Below are positions 36,101-47,091 of a stretch of DNA of 64,000 nucleotides, piece by piece. Both the position numbers and the translations under genes were made by a program. Source of the stretch: Linnemannia schmuckeri (Eukaryota > Mortierellomycota > Mortierellomycetes > Mortierellales > Mortierellaceae); assembly GCA_029449235.1 (NCBI GenBank), contig JANATG010000007.1, positions 682,001-746,000 of the forward strand, read 5' to 3'. The notes below the pieces were generated by a model. The model was not told the DNA's origin. It did not search any database and worked only from the letters and a program-made list of their open reading frames with translations. Every line of letters starts with the position of its first letter. Positions within the stretch are counted from its first letter, which is position 1.

Positions 36101-36375
36101 TCACTGATGCCGAGGGTATCAGCAAGTTGTGCAAGGACCCTAAGGTTATCTTTGCGGTCACCAAGGAGCTCGAGAAAGCTGGAAAGGCTGGTGCGTTCCG
36201 TGGATTTGAGTTTGTCAAGCGTGTGTTCTTGACCACGGATGCGTTCTCGGTCGACAATGGAATGATGACGCCTACTTTCAAGGTTCGTCGTCCTCAGGTG
36301 GCCGAGTACTTTGGCAAGCAGATCAAGGATATGTATGAGGATATTCATAACACTACCCCTGTTGCCAAGTTGTAA
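33140..36375 (+). CDS. Long-chain fatty acid-CoA ligase (Faa1/Faa4-like)
   Basis: Nine exons (33140-33215, 33517-33609, 33749-34090, 34266-34496, 34601-34641, 34753-34844, 34954-35034, 35140-35529, 35643-36375) close to 692 residues, the normal family size. The enzyme activates long-chain fatty acids to acyl-CoA using ATP, feeding lipid synthesis and beta-oxidation. Signature motifs: the P-loop YTSGTTGKPKGAMLTHKN (about 253-270); the adenylate-binding LEGYGSTEG; the FACS motif around GWLATGDIGFIDNRGC, then TIIDRKKNIFKLAQGEYI; and a C-terminal TPTFKVRRP with the catalytic-type Lys. Intron 1 uses a GC donor (ACAG|GCAAGT), which is required for phase. There is no signal peptide. The N-terminal LGHRPFNTVAQTYGGYTWETY fits yeast-type Faa enzymes. 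Confidence 0.93.
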
Positions 36376-36706
36376 AATAGCTCGTTTTTTCATCTTTCTC
36401 TTTCGCACACACACACGTTTTCATTTCCCATTGTTCATTCATTAAACGGAAAGAGTAATATAATTAAGTTTTCTCCACATCGCGTTGGTTTTGCGTCAAA
36501 ATGTGGTCTGCTTTTTGTCAGCTCAAAGTGACAAAAAAAAATGCTGTGCACAACAGTGTTTTTCAGTATTGTGATCACTCACACACTTCGCCCAAACTTG
36601 GTTGGAATGACAAAGAAAACATGTACATTTACGAAATGGACAACGAAGATATAACCTACATAGAGGTCCTAGGCTTATAAGGATTAGCAATATCCCATCC
36701 CGCACA
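36376..36706. other. Convergent 3' flanks
   Basis: Between the stops of the acyl-CoA synthetase (plus) and the mannosyltransferase (minus). A CATTAAACGG-type signal lies near 36441. No gene. Confidence 0.5.
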
Positions 36707-39700
36707 CTACTGTCGATTCTTCATCGTATCACCAGCAGGACCATGGATCCCATAACTGGCAGGCCAGAACCAAATAAACGTCAACGTCACCGCTGCAAAC
36801 GCCACCCCCCAGACTAGAGTCTTGACGAACAAACGGTGTTGAGCGAGGCGGGCGAGGAAGTGGTCAATGAGAAATGCGTGGAGGGTGGTGAAGTAGAGGG
36901 CCGGGAAGTAGTGGTGAAGGTACATGACGTGGCCCTTGATGAGTGAGGGAAGGTAGTATAGGATCCAGCCGTCGAAGGTTACTTTCCCGATGAATTTGAA
37001 GCGGTCCCATTCTTGGTCTGACATTTTGTTGGAGGTGGAGCTGGTTGATGGTTGAGACTGAAGGGTTTGGTATCCCTGCGCGTCATCGCCATCGTTCTCC
37101 TGTTGTTGCTCCTCCTCCTCCTCCTGCTGCTGCTGCTGCTGTTCCTGCTCAAGCAAACGCTGTTGCTGTCGACCTCTCACAACATTATAGTACGCAAGCG
37201 TCGCCACAAAGACCCCCAACGACACGGTTCCACTCCACCAAACAATTGGGTTTCCAAGGAGGTAAATCTTGATCTTGTTATCGAACCATCTGTTCATCCT
37301 GAGACCGATGGCCAGAAAAGGCCATTGACTTGGAAGAGAGGCGAGGTGGTCGTCTTTGTCTGGGTCCTGAGTGAGACCGTTATTGGATTTCATCATGGCG
37401 ACATTAAGGTGGATGAAATCTCGCCAGAAGTTTGATTTGTACTGCATTGGTTTTAGTGCTGGGACTAGAGGAGACGTTGTATCGAGAAAGAGAAGTTCGG
37501 TGTTAGTTAATAATGTTCGTCGATTTAAACAACAACAACATTCTTCTATCGCTCTTATCCTCCATTTTTCCTCTTTCTTAAAAAAACCATCTGGCGGTGG
37601 TTCCTGTGGCGCTTGATGTTCCAGATAGAGTTGAGCTTCTCAGGCTTACCCGACTGATCACAATACACTTCCACTTGCTTAAACCCCCACTCTGGCAACG
37701 GCATCATCCCCGATGTCAACAAACATCCCAAAATCCGATGTCTCAACACAAACTTGGTCGTCAACGATCTCAACGTCCCATCCTGAGGCAACCTCGAATC
37801 CCCGCCCACGACTTCCAACACCCACTCATCATACCCATCCCCCTGGTTCCAGTACTTATACCCACTGACTTCGAGTTGAGCCGTCGTCACGGGAGCACGG
37901 ATTCGGTGTGTATGCAAGTTTCGTCCCGTGGATTCATGAACCAACCGGACATTATCTCCAGATTTCAAGATCTGCAAGTGCTCATTATTGTTATTGGGAG
38001 GATTGTTGAGATGAGGAGTCGCCGGATTGCGAGATCTCGTCAGAATCCAGTCATTGTTATTATCCTTGTGATGATAAGTCATCACTTGTTGTTGCTTCGA
38101 CCCTTGCGGGTAAGCCTGGATATGCGAATGCAAAAGCCCTCCACCGTGACTGGAGGATTTGATAGTGACCAGGGAACCATAAGCGACTTCAAGGGAGTTT
38201 TTAGAGAAGTCGGCGCCGTTGAGGTTTGCTTGGAAGAGGGAGGGCATGTAGGCGTCTCCGGGGCCAGAGTTGGACGGGATATAAAAGTGGGCGATGAAGC
38301 GGGAGATGTAGATTGTTATTGAGAGGGCGATGAGTAATATTGTTCGTGCTACCCAGTGCATCACATATGTCGCCTATGCATCGCATCAATAGGGCAAGAG
38401 GTAGAAAGTTCGTGAGTTTTAGTGAGTTTTTTCAACAGTGGTTGTCGCTGTTTTCAGCTCATAAGTGCAATTCACGTTGTGTGTTTGCTGGCTTTACCAT
38501 GGACATATGCAAGTCACCGAGGAGGTCCCAGAGATCCTCGACCGTACACTAAGTGTATAAAAGGGAACCAAGCAAAAGGTCAGCGAAGTTGCAATAGAGT
38601 TTGAAAGAACAAACAAGGGACAAAGGGAAAGGGAAATGAAGAAAAAAAAAAAGAGGCTCACAAGGCCAACGAGGGCGGTGACTAAAAGGCCAACCCACTT
38701 CATACTCGACACAGCACCGATACCGACTCCCATCATCGACAACCACATCCACCATTTCGCCAAGAATGGGCTATAATGAACGAAGATGTATCAAAAAGTA
38801 GGATTGTTAGTACATGCAGGCATCAACTCATCATATAAAATAGCAAACATTACTCCACACACACACACATTAAAAAAATGATCAAAATCTTCCCTCCTTT
38901 TTTTACTATCTCTCCTTTGAAAAGCAACCACGTACCGATCCTTCAAATTCCTGAACTTGGTCAAACACAACACAACAAAACAAATCGAACTCAAGAGCAT
39001 AGAGTCCAACAGGATATACCGATTGATGACCAAATATGCATTATCCATCAACACCATCGCCGCCGCAAACGTCGACGCAGTCCGCGACATGTGCAACTCT
39101 CTTGCAGTCCAAAATGCGAGGAGTACCATGACGACTCCAAAAGTGGCGTTGAAGAGTCGCATGAAGCGGTAGTTGATGTCGGGATAGTTGACGCCGGATT
39201 CGAAATTGAAGGAGCCGTCGTAAGCGGCAAGGATACCTGAGAGGCCGACGAGCATCTTTGCGAGTGACGGGTGGACGTCGAAAAAACGTTCTCCTCTAAT
39301 GTAGAATGACCCGAACTAATCGGTAGCGGCGAGAGTAATGAGTGTCAAGGAAGGTTGAGGAGGTAGACAAGGAAGCAAATATGAGTTTTTGTGAATCCAA
39401 CTTGTGTGAAGAAAAGCGGGAACGAAAAGGGTCCTTTTATGAGCAGTACCTTGCCAAAGTGAGCCTACCAACGACAAAGAGGAGTGACATGGGTTAGGAG
39501 AATTAACGGGCAATGTTTAGTGTAAAGAGCACACTCTCCTTTCCCTTTTTGGCATCAGATTCTTGATAATGCCCTTTTCAGCTTACCTCGTTCCAAGCGA
39601 CATTGTTGGTGGAGAGGATGTCGCGGTATCGTGTCCAAGCCGAGAGTCCAGTCAGAACCAGAGTGAGGACCGTAGAACTGCAAGCCTCTACGATACGCGC

Positions 39701-40033
39701 CAACTAAATTTTGTGAGAGAAGTAATGATCATTCGTCAAGAAGGTGAGAAACAAAATTGTCACAGATCAGATCCATTCAGGTACAGTCAGTAAGTCTTAC
39801 TGACCAGAACATATCTGGAATGCTACCTTCTTCTTGCCTCCATCGCTGTTCTCTGCGTTCAAGGAAGCAAGCTGTTGTTGATGTAGGCCTTGAAGGTGAA
39901 GCTTGTATGGCTTTACTGGATAGTCGTCGTCAATCTCTGTCAGTGAACTCGACGTCCATGTTGTTGTTATCCCTTCTTTTTCCACCATATGCGTCGTTTG
40001 TTGAATGTACCGGTAACGGAGCTCACTTGTCAT
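36707..40033 (-). CDS. Dolichyl-phosphate-mannose protein O-mannosyltransferase (PMT1/PMT2 family)
   Basis: Eight exons (40033-39827, 39703-39587, 39464-39450, 39315-38936, 38770-38662, 38548-38498, 38373-37588, 37441-36707) close to 799 residues. PMTs transfer mannose from dolichyl phosphate to Ser/Thr of secretory proteins in the ER. The catalytic first loop reads WNEAHFGKFGSFYIRGERFFDVHPSL, with AHFGK on a 15-nt exon; its acidic residue matches the family's essential DE/NE motif. VSSMKWVGLLVTALVGL and TVEDLWDLLGD follow, then three MIR-type segments (from LLHSHIQAYP to LPEWGFKQVEV) and FWRDFIHLNVAMMKSNNGL before the last membrane segments. A Gln/Glu-rich insert of about 60 residues sits between late membrane helices. 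The start could also be the in-frame ATG at 39988. Whether it is a PMT1 or PMT2 member is not settled. Confidence 0.88.
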
Positions 40034-40852
40034 TTTTGCTGTATCTTTGTCCCTGTCCAATGTGTTCCTTGTTCTCGTGTGCCTCAGTTTATTTTCAAGA
40101 AGAGTCGTATAAATTTCGTCATGCAAAAGTTCGCGTATCAAAAAAAATGTTAAAAGGCAAAAAAGTGAGAAAAAGGAATGAGGAAGAGAAAGGAGAGAAA
40201 ATAGAAGAGTCTTCCTTTCTGCTTTATGTTTTCCTCCTCTCTGTTCTGTTCTTCTCTTCCTCCTTATTCTCTTCTCGGCTTTACAACAAGGAAAATAGGA
40301 CATTCACTTCACCAAAGAATGCACATTAAAGGAAGGTATGAATATCCCTTTCCTTTCTTGTTTTTTTTTTCAAGTCCATCTTTCTGTCGTTTCCTCCATA
40401 CTTCTCAAGATTAAAAAGGAAGGAAGTGGAAGGGGTATGAAAAACAACCAGGCTGTCTGTCAGTGAGGAAAGGGCGACATCATAGGAAAGGGGCGAGAAA
40501 GGACATTTTTTTATGGGTTCATTCCTTTTTTGCTATCAGTAGACTTTCACCACACTTGGACTTTGACGCATCATCAATTAGGCAATATATTTTTTTTACA
40601 AGTTTTTATTTAATGCGAATTGATTACATCGCTAAACTAATACGCGAAAACACCATTACAGTTCACAAACACTTGTACATTACCTGATAACGCGATCTAC
40701 AATGGTATCCCGACATCTGATTGTTTCCCGAATTTCTAGGACTGAACATTGCCAATAAAGAAAGACAAGCTGGTTAGATATCTGTATACAGTGCATCACC
40801 AACAGATCAATGAGATTCGTAAGGGACGTTGTGTGTGCGCGAAGCATAAAAA

Positions 40853-40925
40853 GGTCAGAAGGAAGGCAACAAAGATCTCAACATTATATGTTTAGACGTG
40901 GAAAAATCCTGTAATCATCATCCAA
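40853..40925. repeat. 73-bp direct repeat, copy 1
   Basis: Matches 41183-41255 with one mismatch (T/A in ACATTATATG versus ACATAATATG). On the minus strand it begins TTGGATGATGATTACAG, which looks like a 3' splice site. Confidence 0.9.
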
Positions 40926-41182
40926 AGTATGAACTCGCACGCGTCCTCGAAAGGTAGGGATAAAGGGAGGGGAAAATGGTATTGGAAACTCACCATTGAT
41001 AAAAAAAAAGGGGGGTTTGGAGCGGTCCTATTCGCATCCAAGTATTGCTTCCCGATCCGAAAGTAAAGATTGCTAACTGAACGAGTTCAAAGAAAGGAGA
41101 TACCGATGACTGTTAGGAAAATATGAACATATCATATACATAATGAATGCAAGGTAGCATTGCAAAGGTGCTTTTGTATCGA

Positions 41183-41255
41183 GGTCAGAAGGAAGGCAAC
41201 AAAGATCTCAACATAATATGTTTAGACGTGGAAAAATCCTGTAATCATCATCCAA
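41183..41255. repeat. 73-bp direct repeat, copy 2
   Basis: Second copy, 330 bp from the first. Just beyond it GATAAAGG also recurs in the flank of copy 1 after a gap, suggesting that the duplicated segment was longer and has since changed. Confidence 0.9.
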
Positions 41256-41815
41256 GATAAAGGGTTACCGAGTGTGAAATTAAACAAGCGTTGCGCGTTC
41301 ATTTTTTCAAGGGCAGAATACTTACAAGTACTAATAAGGAGGAAAAGCTACTCGGCCATGTTTTGGTGATCAAGTAGGGTGACCTGCCAACAAATGATGG
41401 CCAAGGGTCTTGGAGATGGTGATGATGGATGAGAAGGGAAAGAGAGGAAAATTTTGCGCGTAGAAAAACAAAACAACAAGTAAGCAATAACGTCACATGA
41501 TATAGACAGATAAATCGCAAATGCTACAATTCCACTTACAAAAAAAGTGGTTCCTGGGCTGGTTAGAGAGGGGTGCACATCCGACTGACCGAGCATGGTT
41601 TTTTGACATCGTGTTCGCCTCCTTTCTTTCTCAATTGAAAAGGAAGCTCCGCCGATGAAAGACATAAGGGGACAGAGAAAGGAACGGGGCGGAGATACAG
41701 TTGCATATTGCTTTTCTCTTCTTCTTTTTCCATGCTTTTCCATGTGTCGTCCGTTGCACAACAGCGTACGTGAGTTGAGTGCGATTAGATTTCCACTTAG
41801 CGCGGGGCAGTCAGT

Positions 41816-41836
41816 TAGGTCAGGTCAGGTCAGGTC
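41816..41836 (+). repeat. Short AGGTC tandem repeat (four units)
   Basis: Four copies of AGGTC in a row (TTAGGTCAGGTCAGGTCAGG... pattern). The length is too short to call telomeric or regulatory. Confidence 0.8.
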
Positions 41837-43351
41837 TTTATTTGCCGACCGGAGATGAAGAAAAAAGTATGTGACGAAGGAGGGGATCCAAGTTCAGTCA
41901 AGTCAGGTTCAAGGGCAAGCAGGTTCGGAAGATCACACTCTTGTCAATGATTTTTTATTTGGTTGCTGAGAGTCAAGTGTGAGTGTCCAGGTGCATGGAG
42001 GCAGCCAATTGCGAGCATCGAGACCATACTCACTGCTTGTTGTATGTAAGAGATAATAGTAGTAACGAACCAGAACCCATTGGGCATTGCCATTGTCTAT
42101 CTCTGCATTTCTCGTTGCGGTATACATAGTGCTGCAAGCTGACGAACGACAGCAACAGCATCAACAACAGCATCAACAATAACAACAACAACAACACAAA
42201 AGCCATTCGCCTTGTCCCTTTTCATCCCTTCTGTGTGTACTGCGTTTTTTTGTGCGCCCTTTTGTGTGCTCATTTTTTTTTCTCTCTGTTTTTGTTATTT
42301 GGTTTTTCTTCACTCTTTTCTTCTCCCTTTGTCCTTCTCCGCCCCTCCCTCCCTCCTCTCTTTCCCTCCTTGATAGCAACTTTTTCTACCTTCATAATTG
42401 ACACACCTTGTGCTGGCCTTGACATCATTCCCTCCATCTTTTCTCTTTTACTTCTTTGATCTCGCCTTCCCCCCCTCCTCTCTCCCGACAGCAACATCCA
42501 TCCCGCTCTCCCATCCGACACTTCTTTGGTATGTTGCAACAACAACACTCTTCCCTTCCCTCATCCCAAGTCAAAAGGGATATGAAAAAGAAACCTTACT
42601 TCCTTCAACCACACCCAGAACAGGACAGCCACAAAAAAAAACGACCAACTTGTCCAACTTATCGTACAGCCCGACCAGGGACAGCATACACACACATCAT
42701 ACTGGCAAGGATCACCCATAGGGGAACAAACCTGCCTTCTCATCCCAACCTTCCATCCGTCAACATCCTCACCCACTCACTTCACTCACTCTCACTGCAA
42801 TCTCTACTCGATCTGGAAGAATCGATCTTACTCTCAAATCAAAAACAAATGTGCCCTCTTCTCTCTTCTCTTCTCCCGCGGACCTTTTGTCCCATGCACT
42901 GTTCCCTTTTGCAAGTCTTATTTTTCTTTGACCGACCACGGCCTTTCACCTTGTTGGTCGTCACCACTCGTTTGCCCTTTCCACGTTGACCTTGCGCAAA
43001 GTGACTGGACTCACTTTGCTCAGCTTTTGCTTTTCATTGACGTCGCGACGATACAATATCTCTACCCATCCTTGCGCACATACACTCACACCTTTACCTT
43101 GGGTCTCCCTCTCTCGCTCTCCTTCCCTCTTGTTCCCTCTCCTTCTCTCTCACCTCTGTCCCCTTGCCATAATCCATTTGCTTCCCCTTTGAGTATTCAT
43201 ATCACAAGCCATACCATTCGACACTCTCGCTCTCTCACTCACCCTTGCTAACATAGCACAAACACCTGTTTGACCCTTCTGTCTATCCATAATTCCATAG
43301 TAACCACTCCTTAGGACTGACTCCAGAACCAAAAACCCTGGATTTTGCCTA

Positions 43352-45180
43352 ATGCCCCCAGAGCCCTCTGGCCCTTCAAGGAACTACCAGCCATCCATGC
43401 GCGACTCCCGCAGCCCTGCCAAACCCATTGAACCACCCTCCTCTTCGTCCATGGTCATGAAGCCCCACCACAGGGCTGTCGATCTTGCCCCGAGCAATAC
43501 CGATGAAATCCTCCTCCAGCGCCACTTCAGTTCCGGCGCAGGAGCTGTCGGTTCAACTCAGGCTGATTCTGATGCAACCACCAGCCGCACCCTCACCGTC
43601 GATGCAACTGAGGATCCTGAGGTCGTAAGTCGAAAGCGACTGATGAAATAAGCACATATGGATGCCAAGTGAAGATGTGGTTCCATGCCCTATCGTGGTT
43701 CCTGCGTTCGTTTGCACGATGCTAACATTTCTACGTCTTTTACGGGGATCGGCCATATTAGGCGGCTAAACTGGAGCAGAAGCGTCTTGAGCACGAAAGA
43801 CAGCGTAACCTCAAGCGTGAGCTCTTTGAGAAGCAGATGCAGCAATTGGAGATGCAGCAGTTGAAGGAAGAGCAGGACATGCTTGCCAGCAAAAACAAAA
43901 CAGGACCCATTGGCTCCAACTCATCGGCGGACTTGTCCAAGGGATCTGTCAACTCTCAGTCGGTGTCAAGGCGTAGCTCGGATGGCGAGTCCGACCTCTG
44001 GGGAGGCATGGCAAAGCTGTCCATTGGCGCTGAAAAGCGCTCTGGAGAGTAAGTGTTTAGTGTTGCCAAATGCTTATGATACAAGTTAACACACTTTTGC
44101 AAGGTGCAATGACTAATGAATCTTGCTTTACGTATGTTTTGGTAGGTTGTCTACGATCGGAAGACCAGGCACTGCCAAGGAGGAGAGCAAGACCACATCA
44201 GAGTCTGCATTCGATGTTAACCCCCACATGTCCCAGTTCTCTGAGCGATTCATTTTTGACAACGACAGCACCAGCGGCTCCAGCGCTCGTCTGTCGTCCC
44301 TCCAGCGCAACATCTGGGATGATCAACAGGGCCTCGGGAACGTTCCTTCTGCACTCGGAGGCTCATCGTACTTGCCTCGCTATCTGCAGATGGGTGGAGA
44401 TGATGACGATGACACCTTCCCTACGATGGTATGTTTTGTGCGTGTTTATTCTCTCCATAGATGTGTCGTCTTAAAGTGAACTCGCCTGTTAACAACTCGA
44501 TTATTTATTTATTTTTTTGTTTATTCTAGCGCCCTGCCTCGTCGAGTGCATTGGACTTGGGTCAAATTTCGCACAAAGCGAACGGTTTGAACGGGGCGCC
44601 TGAATGGCCTCAGTTCAACAGTGCGCTCTCCTCGAACGGCGACCGCGTTTCCTCTGTTTCGCAACACAGCAATGGTCTCATCGGATTTGGTGGAATCGGA
44701 GGATCCAAAGACTCTCTCAGCTCAGGCATGCCCAAGCTTACAACATCCTACTCGACCTCCGAAGTACCTACTCGATTCAGCAAGACATCTTCGCTCGCCT
44801 CGTTTGACGGTCTGTCTGACACTGACCACCATCTGTTGATCAAGTCTGACCTTGGCTCGAGCGAAGTCTGTCTGCAATTCCAGCAAGGAACCTGCTCTCG
44901 TGGAGACATGTGCCCGTTCATTCATTCGCCCCCTGTTTCGTCGACCGCGCGTTCGTCTGTTTCAATGCCTCTTAGCCCTGGCCTTACCATGTCCATAAGT
45001 GGACAGACGAATGGAACCGGCTCTACCTCGTTCTATGCGCGTATGGGTGGAGTCAGCGGTGGCGAATCCTTGAGCGGACTCTCGAGCGGCGGCGGATTCC
45101 CTTTCAACTCGGTTTCAAACGGAAACGCTTTTGATCTTGCCTCGCCTGGAGGCAACAATGTATTCAGGATGCAACAGCAG

Positions 45181-45212
<32 letters not shown>

Positions 45213-45249
45213 GCAACAACAGCAGCAACAACAACAACAGCAGCAGCAG

Positions 45250-45280
<31 letters not shown>

Positions 45281-47091
45281 TGCAGGCCAATGCCGCCAAC
45301 ATTTCTAGGAGCATGCAGAAGAGACAGGCGGCTGACCAGGAAGCAAACCGATTCGCTGGAGCCATGCTCGAGAGCTTTGTTGGCCAAATCTACTCGTTGT
45401 GCAAGGACCAACATGGATGCCGCTATCTTCAGAAGAAGCTGGAGGAGCAGAACGAGACATATTTGGCGATCATCTTTGGCGAGGTCTTTGGCCACTTTGT
45501 TGAACTCATGACTGGTATGTTCGTACTGCGGCTGTAATGTGTATCATGTCTTTATGTATGGGTAGAGAAACGTGACGATTAATTACAATACTTTTTATCT
45601 TTTAGACCCATTCGGCAACTATCTTTGCCAGAAACTCCTCGAGTTCTGTGGCGATGAGCAGCGTACGATCATTGTGGAGACTGTGGCACCGGAGTTGGTC
45701 AACATTTCCTTGAACATGCACGGTACCAGAGCTGTTCAAAAGATGATCGAATTCCTGTCGACCCCCCAGCAGATTGCGATTGTTGTCGTCGCTTTGAACC
45801 CCAGTGTCGTGACTCTGATAAAAGATCTTAACGGAAACCACGTCATCCAAAAATGCTTGAACCGCCTGGCTTCGGAGGACAACCAGTTCATCTACAATGC
45901 CATTAGCGCCCACTGCAACGAGGTTGCAACTCACCGTCATGGATGCTGTGTGTTGCAGCGATGCATTGACCACGCCTCGGTCTCTCAAAAGATCCAGCTC
46001 GTCCGCGAAATCACTTACAACGCTCTTGCTCTTGTCCAGGATCCCTTTGGCAACTATGTCGTCCAGTATGTCTTGGATCTTGCTGACAATCGTTTCACCG
46101 ATGCCCTTATTCGCCGCTTCATCGGCAACGTCTGTGCCCTTGCTGTCCAAAAGTTCAGCTCTAATGTCATGGAAAAGGTTTGTAACATTACTGCTTGTGA
46201 GCAGAAATATCCGCGAGAGTCGTACAAAAGTAATACGAGAATACTTGAGAGCCACCTCACGTTTATATTTTATCTGACATTATACTTTTTTGTCTCCCCA
46301 CAACTATGCGTTTAACCTTGTAGTGCATTCGCGTGGCTGAGCCTGACACTCGCAAGTTCCTCATCGAGGAAATGATCAACAAAACACGCTTGGACAAGCT
46401 TCTGCGGGATTCTTATGCGAACTATGTGGTCCAGACGTCGTTGGACTTTGCCGATCCTATCCAGCGTGCCCAGCTAGTTGAGTGTATTCGACCCTTGCTC
46501 CCAGCTATCCGCAACACGCCTTATGGCAAGCGCATTCAGAGCAAGCTCCACCGCGACCAGATGTCATCGGTCGGTCAGCTTAACCATGTGGGCATGAACG
46601 GCATGGGAGGCATGAACGCGATGGTCGGTATGAGCGGCATGAACGGTATGGCCGGGATGAACGGCATGGGAGCTATGAACGCCATGGTCGGCATGAACAG
46701 TATCAACGGGATGCCCAGCAGTATGGCGATGAGCATGGCGAGCATGGCCAACACTATGAGCGGTATGCCCATGGGCCACATGCAGAACATGAACATGATG
46801 AACGGCATGCCTGGTGCTATGAATGGTGCCGCTATGAACGGTATGATGGGCAACAACATAAACAACACCATGGGCGGCATGATGAACGGCAATATGACCG
46901 GCAACATGGGAGGAAACATGCCCGGCAACATGAACGGCAACATGAACGGCAACATGAACGGCATGGGAGGCATGAACGGCATGCACAACAACATCAACGG
47001 CAACATGATGGGCTACAACCTGCAGGGGATGAACCACTTTGGCAACGCGAACATGGTTGGTATGAATGACTACAACCAATACTATATGTAA
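43352..47091 (+). CDS. Puf4-type Pumilio RNA-binding protein with CCCH finger and poly-Gln tract
   Basis: Six exons (43352-43624, 43762-44048, 44146-44428, 44530-45514, 45606-46177, 46324-47091) close to 1055 residues. PUF proteins bind 3' UTR elements and control mRNA decay and translation in the cytoplasm. Eight PUF repeats lie at about 560-880, with base-contact triplets readable in order: CR..Q, NY..Q, TR..Q, NH..Q, CC..Q, NY..Q, SN..E, NY..Q. THRHGCCVLQRCIDH and IRNTPYGKRI match yeast Puf4. Upstream are a Glu/Gln-rich coiled-coil segment (about 92-130), a single CCCH finger at Cys395-Cys403-Cys409-His413 (CX7CX5CX3H) and a 36-Gln run (496-531). The C-terminal 175 residues are a Met/Asn/Gly repeat (NGMGGMN-type). 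The start is the first ATG after the C/T-rich leader. Confidence 0.9.
45172..45279 (+). repeat. CAG/CAA microsatellite coding for 36 glutamines
   Basis: An uninterrupted mix of CAG and CAA codons in exon 4 of the PUF gene. The mixed codons suggest that the tract is kept at the protein level. Confidence 0.95.

Larger units (their letters stand above)
40034..43351. other. Gene-poor region with a 73-bp duplication and a C/T-rich leader
   Basis: No gene is supported. From 40500 to 41800 the sequence has balanced composition unlike the C/T-rich flanks and carries a near-identical 73-bp direct repeat. A minus-strand frame near 41665-41540 ends at a good donor (GTAAGT), but no family is recognised. 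From about 42230 to 43330 the plus strand is C/T-rich, probably promoter and long 5' UTR of the PUF gene. Confidence 0.5.

Noticed and set aside
41540..41665. Minus-strand frame MSFIGGASFSIEKERRR... ending at a GTAAGT donor, with a possible short second exon
   Set aside because: A 53-residue product with poor codon bias and no recognised family; kept only as a possible non-coding exon.
46564..47079. Antisense frame rich in His/Val/Ala opposite the PUF gene tail
   Set aside because: It is the mirror of the Met/Asn/Gly repeat and has no independent support.
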